Below, one piece after another: positions 17,208-25,416 of a stretch of DNA of 64,000 bases. Position 1 is the first letter of the stretch; each line of letters starts with the position of its first letter. This DNA is from Colwellia sp. BRX10-3 (lineage in GTDB: Bacteria > Pseudomonadota > Gammaproteobacteria > Enterobacterales > Alteromonadaceae), in assembly GCF_014077505.1 (NCBI RefSeq), contig NZ_JACGWA010000002.1, positions 124,001-188,000 on the forward strand. The letters run 5' to 3'. The notes under the pieces were generated by a model. It did no database searches. It was not told the DNA's origin and worked only from the letters and a program-made list of their open reading frames with translations. Both the position numbers and the translations under genes were made by a program.

Positions 17208-19751
17208 TTATGCAGGTGTTACATCAACAGCTTGAATTTGAACGCCGTATTTTTTCTCTTCACCCTGCGCTGGACGAATTTGATCACGCTCAGTAACGAA
17301 TTCGATGTTGCCATCAACTGTGTCAGAGTTTACAAATTGACGGAAACGCTTTAATTGCTCTGTACTTTCAATAGTTGTTTTCCACTCACATTGATAGGTA
17401 TCAACCACATTTTGCATTTGTTTTTCTAATTCAGCATTGATACCTAAATGATCGTCTTTAACTATTTTTTCCATATAAGCTAAACCGCCTTCTAGGTTCT
17501 CTAACCAGACAGAAGTACGCGTTAAACGATCTGCTGTACGTACGTAGAACATTAAGTAACGATCAATATATTGAACTAAGGTTTCATCATCTAAGTCAGT
17601 AGCGAATAAATCACCATGGCGAGGCTTCATGCCGCCATTACCACTAACGTATAAGTTCCAACCATTTTCAGTGGCGATGACTCCAATATCTTTACTTTGC
17701 GCTTCAGCACACTCGCGAGTACAACCTGAGACCGCAAACTTAATTTTATGAGGGGAACGTAAACCTTTGTAGCGATCTTCTAAGAAAATGGCCATTGCCA
17801 TGCTGTCTTGCTGACCGTATCTGCACCAAGTACTGCCAACACAAGATTTAACGGTACGTAATGACTTACCGTATGCGTGGCCTGTTTCCATACCTGCATC
17901 AATTAAGCGTTTCCATATAGCGGGTAATTGGTCAACACGTGCACCGAATAAATCGATACGTTGGCCGCCAGTTACTTTAGTGTAAAGGTTGTATTCTTTC
18001 GCGACTTCGCCAATAACAATTAATTTATCCGGTGTTACTTCGCCGCCAGGCATGCGAGGAACAACAGAATAAGTGCCATCTTTTTGCATATTACCTAGGA
18101 AGACATCGTTGGTGTCTTGAAGTGATACATGGTCTGGTTTTAATATATAATCGTTCCATACAGAAGCAAGAATAGACGCTGCTGCAGGTTTACAAATTTC
18201 ACAGCCTAAACCTGAACCGTGCTTTTCTACTAACACGTCAAAGGTTTTAATTTGCTCGGCTTGTACAATGTGAAATAACTCAACACGGCTGTAAGCAAAA
18301 TGTTCACAAAGATCAGTACTAATTTCAACACCACGTTTTTCTAGTTCGTGATCAGTAACTTTCTTTAATAAGGCAGTACAACCACCGCAACCAGTAGCGG
18401 CTTTAGTTGAAGACTTAACTTGACCAACATCAATTGCACCACAATCTATCGCCGCAATAATGTCGCCTTTGGTCACGTTTAAACATGAACAAATGGTGGC
18501 TGTATCAGGTAAGGCATCTACGCCTAATGTAGGTTTTTCACCTGAACTTGGTAAAATTAAACCGTCAGGATTTGTGGGTAATTCAATACCATTTAAGGCG
18601 TATTGTAATAATGAATCGTATTCGCTGGTATCACCGACTAACACCGCACCTATTAATTCTTTACCGTCTGGGCTAACGACAATTTTTTTATAAATTTGAT
18701 CAGGTTGGTTTGAGTAAACATAACTTTTGCAACCTTCGGTTCGCGCATGGGCATCGCCAATTGAACCTACGTCCATGCCCATTAACTTCAACTTAGTGCT
18801 CATATCAGCACCGGTGAATTGTTGCACACCGCCAATAATGTTATCGGCAGTAACTTTAGCCATGGTGTAACCTGGAGCAACTAAACCGAAGATGAAGTTA
18901 TTCCATAAAGCACATTCACCAATAGCGTAAATACTGTCGTCAGAGGTTTTACAGTGGTTATCAACCACAATACCGCCGCGTTCGCCAACGGCTAAGTCAA
19001 ACTCTCGTGCTAAGTTGTCGTATGGGCGAATACCCGCAGAAAATAAAATAACATCAGTTTCTAAATGCGTGCCATCAGCAAAATTCATCCGGTGAACACA
19101 CTCTTCGCCGTCGACAATCTCGCTAGTTGCTTTTTGGGTATGCACTTGAACGCCAATGCCTTCAATCATTGAACGAAGCAAAGCACCGCCGTCTTTGTCT
19201 AATTGAACACCCATCAGTTGTGGAGCAAATTCAACCACGTGTGTTTCTAAGCCTAATTCTTTAAGTGCGTTAGCGGCTTCTAGCCCTAATAAACCACCGC
19301 CAACAACTACACCAACTTTGCCGGCTTTAGCTGACGCTTGAATGTCGTCTAAATCTTGAATCGTACGGTAAACCAAACAATGATCACGTTCTTTTCCTGG
19401 TATAGGGGGAACAAATGGATACGAACCTGTAGCCATAACAAGCTTGTCGTATGCGTAAGTTTCACCCGTTTCTGTGGTTACCTCTTTCGCAGCTTTATCA
19501 ATGTGAGTTACTTTTGCGTTGGTAAAAAACTTAACACCAATGTCGTTGTAATATGCTGGCGAAGTCATTGCTAAATCTTCAGCAGTTTTTCCAGAAAAAT
19601 ACTCTGATAAGTGAACACGGTCATAAGCTAAACGATCTTCAGCTGATAATACTGTAATTTCATAGCCTTCATGTTTAGCCATTTCATCAACAAAGTGATG
19701 GCCAACCATACCATTACCAACGACGACGATTTTTCGAGGTTGTGTGTTCAT
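17208..19751 (-). CDS. nirB: Assimilatory nitrite reductase large subunit NirB
   Basis: NAD(P)H-dependent nitrite reductase, 847 residues, reducing nitrite to ammonium in the cytoplasm. The N-terminal FAD/NAD(P) domain begins VVVGNGMVGHHFVDEM. A second nucleotide motif is GVVVGGGLLGLEAANAL, and a BFD-like [2Fe-2S] domain has ICSCLNVTKG and CGGC. The sulfite/nitrite reductase half carries siroheme/4Fe-4S cysteines in SCVGSTWCRYG and SGCTRECAEAQ. All expected domains are intact. Driven by its own sigma-54 promoter 65 bases upstream, so expression should respond to nitrogen limitation through NtrC. Confidence 0.96.
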   Translation of the reverse strand: MNTQPRKIVVVGNGMVGHHFVDEMAKHEGYEITVLSAEDRLAYDRVHLSEYFSGKTAEDLAMTSPAYYNDIGVKFFTNAKVTHIDKAAKEVTTETGETYAYDKLVMATGSYPFVPPIPGKERDHCLVYRTIQDLDDIQASAKAGKVGVVVGGGLLGLEAANALKELGLETHVVEFAPQLMGVQLDKDGGALLRSMIEGIGVQVHTQKATSEIVDGEECVHRMNFADGTHLETDVILFSAGIRPYDNLAREFDLAVGERGGIVVDNHCKTSDDSIYAIGECALWNNFIFGLVAPGYTMAKVTADNIIGGVQQFTGADMSTKLKLMGMDVGSIGDAHARTEGCKSYVYSNQPDQIYKKIVVSPDGKELIGAVLVGDTSEYDSLLQYALNGIELPTNPDGLILPSSGEKPTLGVDALPDTATICSCLNVTKGDIIAAIDCGAIDVGQVKSSTKAATGCGGCTALLKKVTDHELEKRGVEISTDLCEHFAYSRVELFHIVQAEQIKTFDVLVEKHGSGLGCEICKPAAASILASVWNDYILKPDHVSLQDTNDVFLGNMQKDGTYSVVPRMPGGEVTPDKLIVIGEVAKEYNLYTKVTGGQRIDLFGARVDQLPAIWKRLIDAGMETGHAYGKSLRTVKSCVGSTWCRYGQQDSMAMAIFLEDRYKGLRSPHKIKFAVSGCTRECAEAQSKDIGVIATENGWNLYVSGNGGMKPRHGDLFATDLDDETLVQYIDRYLMFYVRTADRLTRTSVWLENLEGGLAYMEKIVKDDHLGINAELEKQMQNVVDTYQCEWKTTIESTEQLKRFRQFVNSDTVDGNIEFVTERDQIRPAQGEEKKYGVQIQAVDVTPA

Positions 19752-19815
19752 ATTTTACAATCCTATTGCTTTAAATTAGTGCTTTATTAGCGGAACTAGA
19801 TAATGACTTAGTGAT

Positions 19816-19831
19816 TGCAATAAACGAACCA
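19816..19831 (-). promoter_or_regulatory. Sigma-54 promoter of nirBD
   Basis: TGGTTCGTTTATTGCA matches the -24/-12 consensus with exact GG-N10-GC spacing and a perfect TTGCA. It lies 65 bases upstream of the nirB start. Confidence 0.75.
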
Positions 19832-19915
19832 GATGTTTTTTGTTATTAAATTCAAAGGAATAGGGTTTTCATTATTAATGGGATAGAGGTTTTGCACTAT
19901 TGTGAAGAAGTTACC

Positions 19916-19930
19916 GCACCAAGGGTGTGC
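19916..19930 (-). promoter_or_regulatory. NtrC site upstream of nirB
   Basis: GCACACCCTTGGTGC matches GCAC-N5-TGGTGC in full and lies about 85 bases upstream of the -24/-12 promoter. A further half-site with ATAGTGCAAA lies in between. Confidence 0.65.
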
Positions 19931-19974
19931 GCTATAAGTATGAGTAATAAAGAGATAAGTTACCGTGCGCTGGG

Positions 19975-21747
19975 TTAGTTGATCAAAGCTACAATTAACC
20001 CAATAAACAATAGCGCTGATAATGATTGCCAAAACAAAATGGGGTTACGTTGTAATAAAGGCTGATTTTTATATTCTTCAACTGCGTTAAGTCTTGGGTT
20101 GCTTAAATCAGAAAAGAATTCTGAAAATGCTTTATAGCGTAGCTTTGGATCGGCCTCTGTTGCTGTTTTTAAGCTTAAATCTAACCATAACGGTAACTCA
20201 GGTCGAAACTGTTTAATACTGCGATATTGCATGTCTTTATAATCTTTAATGGTTACTTCAGCCCTTTGCATTGGTTTGTAAGGCAATTCGCCTGAAAGCA
20301 TTTCATAACAAATAACGCCCAATGAGAATAGGTCGCTTTGATTATCTGCTTTCATGTGCAGTAAGGTTTCAGGTGCAATATAGTTTAACGATCCGAATGG
20401 CACTTCTGCTTTAATTGTTTCTTGATTTTCATCAAGTGACGCAACAAATACAGTGCCATAATCAATCAATTTAATGTGGCTATATTGATCGATCATTATG
20501 TTGTCTGGTTTTAAGTCGCGATGTACTAAATCTAATCGTTGAAACGCTCGTAATGCGCTGATAACTTGTTTCACTATATCGCGTACTTGTGCAACGCTTG
20601 GTTTAGGGTTGTCATGTAACCATTCACCTAAGGTTTGCCCTTCAAGGTATTCACAGACATGATATAAAAACTGACTGTTTTTTCTGCCAGATAGAACACG
20701 CATTACGTTACCATGCTTAATGCGTTCGCCCACCCAAGCTTCACGCATGAAACCTTGCAAATAAATGGCATCGTCTGAAAAATTCAGTGACGGCGCTTTT
20801 AAAACATAAGGTTTATCTGTTTCAACATCGACTACAAGATACAAATGTGAGCGAATGCTAGCGTGGATCACTTTTTTAACTATGTAGCCATCCAATTTCT
20901 GGCCAACTTTTAAAGCCGGAGGGATCGTCTTTTCACAGAGGTCACGTTGAATTTCGGCTAGTTTACGGTTAGGTACTGCCTTAACATAGACTAATAAACA
21001 GGTAACATTGTCATTACTACCGCGCTCAAGTGCAGTTTCAACAATTTTTTTAGAAAGAGCTTCTAAATCAGACTTTTCTGGCGATAACGGTAATGTATCA
21101 AAGAGCGCTTTAAAAATAGGTTTTGTTATATAGTCATGAATTCCATCGCAGCTTAGCATGTATAAATCACTCGACTGTAAACCAATTTGATGCACATCAA
21201 CTTCTAAACGATTGTCGGCACCTAAAGCGCGCGTTAATAAAGCCTGTTGCCCCATTTGCTTACGATTATGATCACGTGTAATGACTTCCAACTGATGATG
21301 ACGATATTTTGTTATTCGGGTGTCACCAACATGAAAGATATAACCCGTGGTTGATTTGGCAATAAACGCTGAAAAAGTCGTTAGCCATTGTGGAGAATTT
21401 TCATCTGCTAAGCCTTCAACAAACCCGCTTTGTGAATATAACCAGTTATTTAAGCTGGTTAATACTTTTGCCGCAGATTTTTGTGTTGACCATGTTTCAG
21501 GGGTCGCGAGATACTCTTGAATAAATTGAGTTACCGCAAGTTGCGAAGCCTCAGCAGCTTTATTCGCGCTAGAGAGTCCATCAGCAATGGCCGCAACCGC
21601 ACCTTTAGCACGTAATTCATGATTTTCAGGTACAATAGCAGCGAAAGCGTCTTGGTTTTCGGCTTTCAAACCTTTAGAAGAAAAACCGCCAATGCACAAT
21701 TGCAAATCTGCAGCCGTGCTATGGCATGTTTGGGTTTTACTGATCAT
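19975..21747 (-). CDS. Fused PP2C phosphatase / Ser-Thr protein kinase
   Basis: A 590-residue fusion. The N-terminal PP2C domain (about 15-255) contains DGLSSANKAAEAS, HVGDTRITKYR, SCDGIHDYI and GSNDNVTCLLV, with the metal-binding aspartates present. A Hanks-type kinase domain (about 280-550) has the catalytic loop LVHRDLKPDNIMID, the metal motif as IDYGT in place of DFG, and APE as APETL. The glycine-rich loop is poorly conserved, but the VAIK-type lysine is present in KPYVLKAP. A C-terminal membrane anchor (about 568-589) puts both domains in the cytoplasm. It follows the nitrate transporter by 6 bases in the same operon. A role in regulating nitrate transport or reduction by phosphorylation is inferred from context only. 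Confidence 0.88.
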   Translation of the reverse strand: MISKTQTCHSTAADLQLCIGGFSSKGLKAENQDAFAAIVPENHELRAKGAVAAIADGLSSANKAAEASQLAVTQFIQEYLATPETWSTQKSAAKVLTSLNNWLYSQSGFVEGLADENSPQWLTTFSAFIAKSTTGYIFHVGDTRITKYRHHQLEVITRDHNRKQMGQQALLTRALGADNRLEVDVHQIGLQSSDLYMLSCDGIHDYITKPIFKALFDTLPLSPEKSDLEALSKKIVETALERGSNDNVTCLLVYVKAVPNRKLAEIQRDLCEKTIPPALKVGQKLDGYIVKKVIHASIRSHLYLVVDVETDKPYVLKAPSLNFSDDAIYLQGFMREAWVGERIKHGNVMRVLSGRKNSQFLYHVCEYLEGQTLGEWLHDNPKPSVAQVRDIVKQVISALRAFQRLDLVHRDLKPDNIMIDQYSHIKLIDYGTVFVASLDENQETIKAEVPFGSLNYIAPETLLHMKADNQSDLFSLGVICYEMLSGELPYKPMQRAEVTIKDYKDMQYRSIKQFRPELPLWLDLSLKTATEADPKLRYKAFSEFFSDLSNPRLNAVEEYKNQPLLQRNPILFWQSLSALLFIGLIVALIN

Positions 21748-21753
21748 GTTTTA

Positions 21754-23226
21754 CTAATGACCCACATTAATTAATTCTACAGTGCCATCTTCACGTACTT
21801 CGGTAATAGAACCTTTTGGCTCTTCCATAAAGAGTAATGTAGCAAATCCTATCACAGCAGTGCCTGCTATCACCATAAAGAAGGTTGAATAATCAACCAT
21901 GGTTAATACCGTTAAGTAAACTACTGCGCCGACGTTACCGTAAGCGCCAGTCATACCAGCAATTTGACCAGTTAAACGACGTTTAATTAATGGTACCGCA
22001 GCAAATACGGCACCTTCACCCGCTTGCACGAAGAATGAACAAGCCATTGCCGTGACTACCGCTAATGCTAAAGGCCATTCACCCGTGATTTCAGACATGG
22101 CGAAATAACCAACTGCTAAACCGGCGGTTAAAATTAATAACGTCTTCTTACGACCATACTTGTCTGATAACCAACCGCCACCAGGACGAGACATTAGGTT
22201 CATAAAGGCATAAGTCGACGCTAACATGGCAGCGTAAACCATACTTAATTCGAAGGTTTCAGCGAAAAATAACGGTAACATTGACACAACTGCTAACTCT
22301 GAACCAAAAGTCGCAAAATAAAGAATGTTTAAAACCGCTACTTGTCTGAATTTATAACGATGAATTTCTTCAACTGGCTTTGAAAATAAATGACCGTTTA
22401 CTTTAATGGTTTGTTTTACTTCTATAGCAAATAAAACCACTAAACTAAGGTAAGCAATAATGGCACTTTGTGCTGTTAATAAGCTTACGCCAGCAGGTGA
22501 TAATTTCCAAGCAAGTAAAGCTAAAGCACCATACATAGGAAGCTTCATAACTAATAACAGAAAGAAATCGCCTGTTGAAGTAACTTCCATAGCGCCTGTT
22601 TGTTTAGGTTTAAAGTAGGTTGAACCTTTAGGCGTATCTGTTACGTTTTTATACCAGATAATACTGAAAATTAAGCTTAATGCACCTGTAAAGGCAACCG
22701 CGTATCTCCAACCGTCTTCGCCACCAAAAGCTAACGCAAGGGTCGGTAAAGTCATGGCAGCAGCAGCTGATCCAAAATTACCCCAACCACCATAAATACC
22801 TTCAGCCGTTCCTAATTCGTTAGCAGGGAACCATTCAGACACCATACGAATACCGATAACAAAACCAGCACCGATAAAGCCTAGTAAGAAGCGAGATAAT
22901 GCCGCTTGTTCAAAGCTAGTTGCAAAAGCAAACATAAAACAAGGAATGCTGCATACCGCCAGTAATACGGTGAAGGTTAAGCGAGGGCCGTATTTATCGG
23001 TAAGCATACCAATGACAACACGTGCCGGAATGGTTAACGCTACATTTAATAGCATTAATGTTTTTATTTCAGCATTCGTTAACCCTAGTGAGTCAGCAAT
23101 TACTGACACTAAAGGGGCAAAGTTAAACCAAACAGCAAAAGTAATGAAAAACGCTATCCAACTCATATGTAAGGTTTTCATCTTACCTTTGAATGAAAAT
23201 ATATTGAGACTATCTTGACCGCTCAT
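21754..23226 (-). CDS. NarK/NasA-type MFS nitrate/nitrite transporter
   Basis: Inner-membrane nitrate transporter of the NNP branch of the major facilitator superfamily, 490 residues. About twelve hydrophobic spans are visible. Nitrate-signature glycine-rich segments are present: [18 protein letters not shown] (with the conserved Arg), [11 protein letters not shown] and [11 protein letters not shown]...[12 protein letters not shown]. The arginine in [16 protein letters not shown] and the one in [12 protein letters not shown] fit the two nitrate-binding arginines. An AGGAG ribosome site precedes the ATG. First gene of the unit with the kinase/phosphatase fusion; its own sigma-54 promoter is 125 bases upstream. 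A second nitrate uptake route beside NrtABC. Confidence 0.93.
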   Translation of the reverse strand: MSGQDSLNIFSFKGKMKTLHMSWIAFFITFAVWFNFAPLVSVIADSLGLTNAEIKTLMLLNVALTIPARVVIGMLTDKYGPRLTFTVLLAVCSIPCFMFAFATSFEQAALSRFLLGFIGAGFVIGIRMVSEWFPANELGTAEGIYGGWGNFGSAAAAMTLPTLALAFGGEDGWRYAVAFTGALSLIFSIIWYKNVTDTPKGSTYFKPKQTGAMEVTSTGDFFLLLVMKLPMYGALALLAWKLSPAGVSLLTAQSAIIAYLSLVVLFAIEVKQTIKVNGHLFSKPVEEIHRYKFRQVAVLNILYFATFGSELAVVSMLPLFFAETFELSMVYAAMLASTYAFMNLMSRPGGGWLSDKYGRKKTLLILTAGLAVGYFAMSEITGEWPLALAVVTAMACSFFVQAGEGAVFAAVPLIKRRLTGQIAGMTGAYGNVGAVVYLTVLTMVDYSTFFMVIAGTAVIGFATLLFMEEPKGSITEVREDGTVELINVGH

Positions 23227-23351
23227 GCGACAACTCCTAAAAATTAAAATTTGGTTTCTTTATTAACGGATGACATTTTTCTTGGCTGTTAATAATAAAA
23301 ATGAGTTTTCTATTAAAGTAGTAGTACGAATAACTTTATTGAACAGTGAAC

Positions 23352-23367
23352 TGCAAATGTAATGCCA
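23352..23367 (-). promoter_or_regulatory. Sigma-54 promoter of the MFS nitrate transporter operon
   Basis: TGGCATTACATTTGCA has TGGCA at -24, TTGCA at -12 and exact GG-N10-GC spacing. Confidence 0.78.
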
Positions 23368-23473
23368 TTCGCATGCTAATCCTCTATCTTTATGATTTAA
23401 TTGGTTTTAGCCTGTTTTTTATGCGGGAAGATAACTGTGATTTGTTTTTTATGCACAATACAATAACGATTAC

Positions 23474-23488
23474 GCACACATTGAGTGC
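23474..23488 (-). promoter_or_regulatory. NtrC-like site upstream of the MFS transporter
   Basis: GCACTCAATGTGTGC has both GCAC and GTGC halves at standard spacing. It lies about 107 bases upstream of the transporter's -24/-12 promoter, in the divergent region. Confidence 0.6.
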
Positions 23489-23627
23489 ATAAAAAATAAT
23501 AAATAGTCACAGCACTATTTAAAACAGCATCATTTAAGCAAAAGTTAGTCGTAACGGATAAATTAATACACTCGGCAAAGACTAGATGAAATAAATAAAT
23601 TAGGGAGAAGAGGGGAGGTGGAAATTT

Positions 23628-23726
23628 ATGCTCACTAGTAAATTAAAAACTAATGATACAAACACCGCTTTTGAATATAACACTGCAACCAAGCACCAGA
23701 AGAGTGCAAAAATCTCAATAAAATAA
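23628..23726 (+). CDS. Possible 32-codon small ORF with strong ribosome site
   Basis: An ATG at 23628 follows a purine-rich stretch containing GGGGAGGTGG, one of the strongest ribosome-site-like sequences in the window. The frame (beginning MLTSKLKTND) has 32 codons and ends TAA at 23726. The peptide is basic and polar with no hydrophobic segment. It lies upstream of the sigma-54 promoter of the nitrate reductase genes and overlaps the NtrC-like site at 23693, so it would be a separate transcript. No homologue is known to me; it may be chance. Confidence 0.3.
   Translation: MLTSKLKTNDTNTAFEYNTATKHQKSAKISIK
23693..23707 (+). promoter_or_regulatory. NtrC-like site upstream of nitrate reductase genes
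   Basis: GCACCAGAAGAGTGC has GCACC and GTGC halves with standard spacing, about 107 bases upstream of the plus-strand -24/-12 promoter. Confidence 0.6.
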
Positions 23727-23813
23727 GCGTCATTTATCATTTTTTTATTATATTTTTACATTAAATCCTTTTAATACAATGAAGTAAAACTAAATAAAAT
23801 ATCCAAAAGTACA

Positions 23814-23829
23814 TGGCACATTATCTGCA
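23814..23829 (+). promoter_or_regulatory. Sigma-54 promoter of the nitrate reductase genes
   Basis: TGGCACATTATCTGCA has a perfect TGGCAC at -24, CTGCA at -12 and exact GG-N10-GC spacing. It lies 32 bases before the annotated start of the flavoprotein gene. Confidence 0.78.
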
Positions 23830-23860
23830 TTTTGCTGTATAGATAAAGTTAAGTAGCGAT

Positions 23861-25273
23861 GTGGATAACATTCTCACATTCACAAACAGCATAACTTCCA
23901 CAAACGTGAGCAGTACAATGGCCAATACCGCAAACCCAAGAGCTGATATGTTAAAAAATCAGCAATGTGAATCGATTACTCAGATCAAACCATCTTTGGT
24001 GATCATTGGTAACGGTATGGCGACAGGTCGGTTATTAGATGAAATAATTAAACGCACACCCAATAAATATCAAATTACCGTGATCGGTAAAGAACACTTT
24101 GGTAGTTACAATCGTATTATGTTATCTGCCGTTTTAGCAGGTGATGCCACAATCGATAGCATTATGCAAAAACCACCTGCATGGTACAAACAGCATAATA
24201 TTAATCTCTTAAGTGGCAGTGAAGTTACTTATATAGACAACAAAACTAAGGTCGTGACATTAGCCTCAGATGTGCAGATTCATTACGACGAACTCATCAT
24301 AGCTACGGGATCACGTACCGCTAAAATACCCGCTAAAAATCAAAATATTGCAGGTATATTCAATTTTCGCAATATTTCAGACACAGAAAAAATTCAAGCC
24401 TTTGCTAAACAAGCCGGTTCAAACTCAAAACAAGCCATTGTGATTGGTGGTGGTTTACTCGGGCTAGAGGCGGCTTACGGTTTAGCGCTTAGTGGTGTGG
24501 AAGTTACGTTAGTTCACCGTAATAAATGGCTGCTTAACCGGCAGTTAGATAAAGTTGCAGGCTTTATGCTGCAAAGTATCATGGAACAAAAAAATATTAA
24601 GTTTGCTTTAGGCCATGAAGTGGCTGCTTTTGAAAGCATAATTGCGACTAACGCCGAAATAACATCAGAAGATAGCTCAGAAATACTATCAGGTGTTAGG
24701 TTAACTAGCGGTGAGTTTATTAGCGCACAAATTGCCGTTATCGCAACGGGTATTACGCCGAATAAAGAATTAGCTGAAACCGCTAACATTGACTTTAACC
24801 GTGCGATTTTAGTCAACAATTATATGCAAACGAGTGATGCCGCAATTAGCGCTTTAGGTGAGTGTTGTGAACATAATCACGCTACCTTTGGTTTGGTTGA
24901 CCCTATTTGGGCACAATGTATTACGCTTGCTGAACGTTTATGCAACAACGTCCAAAAGCCATTTCAAAACGCACCCGTACCAACCAAATTGAAAGTTTCA
25001 GGCGTACAGCTCTTTTCAGCTGGCGATGTTGAAGTGTCAGAGGGGAGCCAATGTTTTACCTTATTGGATAACAAAGCACTTATTTACCGTAAGATCATCG
25101 TTAAAAACGGCAAAATAAGCGGTATTGTTCTATTTGGTGATGTTAGCTCAGGCATGGCTTACTTCGAGTTAATGCAGCAACAAATAATCGTGAATACTAT
25201 GATGCCAGAACTACTGATTGGCGATGAATTTGTAACAACTATAGAAGATGAACAAAAAGTCAGTATTGCTTAG
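23861..25273 (+). CDS. FAD/NAD(P)-dependent oxidoreductase, nitrate reductase electron-transfer subunit
   Basis: A 470-residue flavoprotein similar to the N-terminal half of NirB and to the NADH-oxidising subunit of assimilatory nitrate reductase (NasC of Klebsiella, NasB of Bacillus). The FAD-binding segment LVIIGNGMATGRLLDEI starts near residue 48 and the NAD(P)-binding segment AIVIGGGLLGLEAAYGLA near 192. The [2Fe-2S] domains found in some NasB/NasC proteins are missing. NasA itself carries a C-terminal [2Fe-2S] domain that could take over. The start is uncertain: the GTG at 23861 has a weak ribosome site, and ATGs at 23918 and 23960 remain possible without touching the FAD domain. It would pass electrons from NADH to NasA, encoded 143 bases downstream. 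Confidence 0.8.
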   Translation: MDNILTFTNSITSTNVSSTMANTANPRADMLKNQQCESITQIKPSLVIIGNGMATGRLLDEIIKRTPNKYQITVIGKEHFGSYNRIMLSAVLAGDATIDSIMQKPPAWYKQHNINLLSGSEVTYIDNKTKVVTLASDVQIHYDELIIATGSRTAKIPAKNQNIAGIFNFRNISDTEKIQAFAKQAGSNSKQAIVIGGGLLGLEAAYGLALSGVEVTLVHRNKWLLNRQLDKVAGFMLQSIMEQKNIKFALGHEVAAFESIIATNAEITSEDSSEILSGVRLTSGEFISAQIAVIATGITPNKELAETANIDFNRAILVNNYMQTSDAAISALGECCEHNHATFGLVDPIWAQCITLAERLCNNVQKPFQNAPVPTKLKVSGVQLFSAGDVEVSEGSQCFTLLDNKALIYRKIIVKNGKISGIVLFGDVSSGMAYFELMQQQIIVNTMMPELLIGDEFVTTIEDEQKVSIA

Positions 25274-25283
25274 CGTTGACTTT

Positions 25284-25307
25284 GCCTTCGTTCAGCTCGA
25301 AGAAGGC
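25284..25307 (+). other. Intercistronic hairpin between flavoprotein gene and nasA
   Basis: Arms GCCTTC / GAAGGC with inner TTC/GAA possibilities, followed by CTTTTT about ten bases on. It may partly terminate transcription or stabilise the upstream message. Confidence 0.4.
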
Positions 25308-25416
25308 TAAACTCGACTTTTTCATTCATTAAATAGCTTAATTTAAAATTTTATCAACTAGCACTTTCCTAATGAAAGTTAATATTAACTATCGTTAGTT
25401 AACGTTTGAGAAATTC

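Noticed and set aside
19808..20032. 74-residue minus-strand frame between the kinase gene and nirB
   Set aside because: It overlaps the end of the kinase gene and contains the sigma-54 promoter and NtrC site of nirB; the protein looks random.
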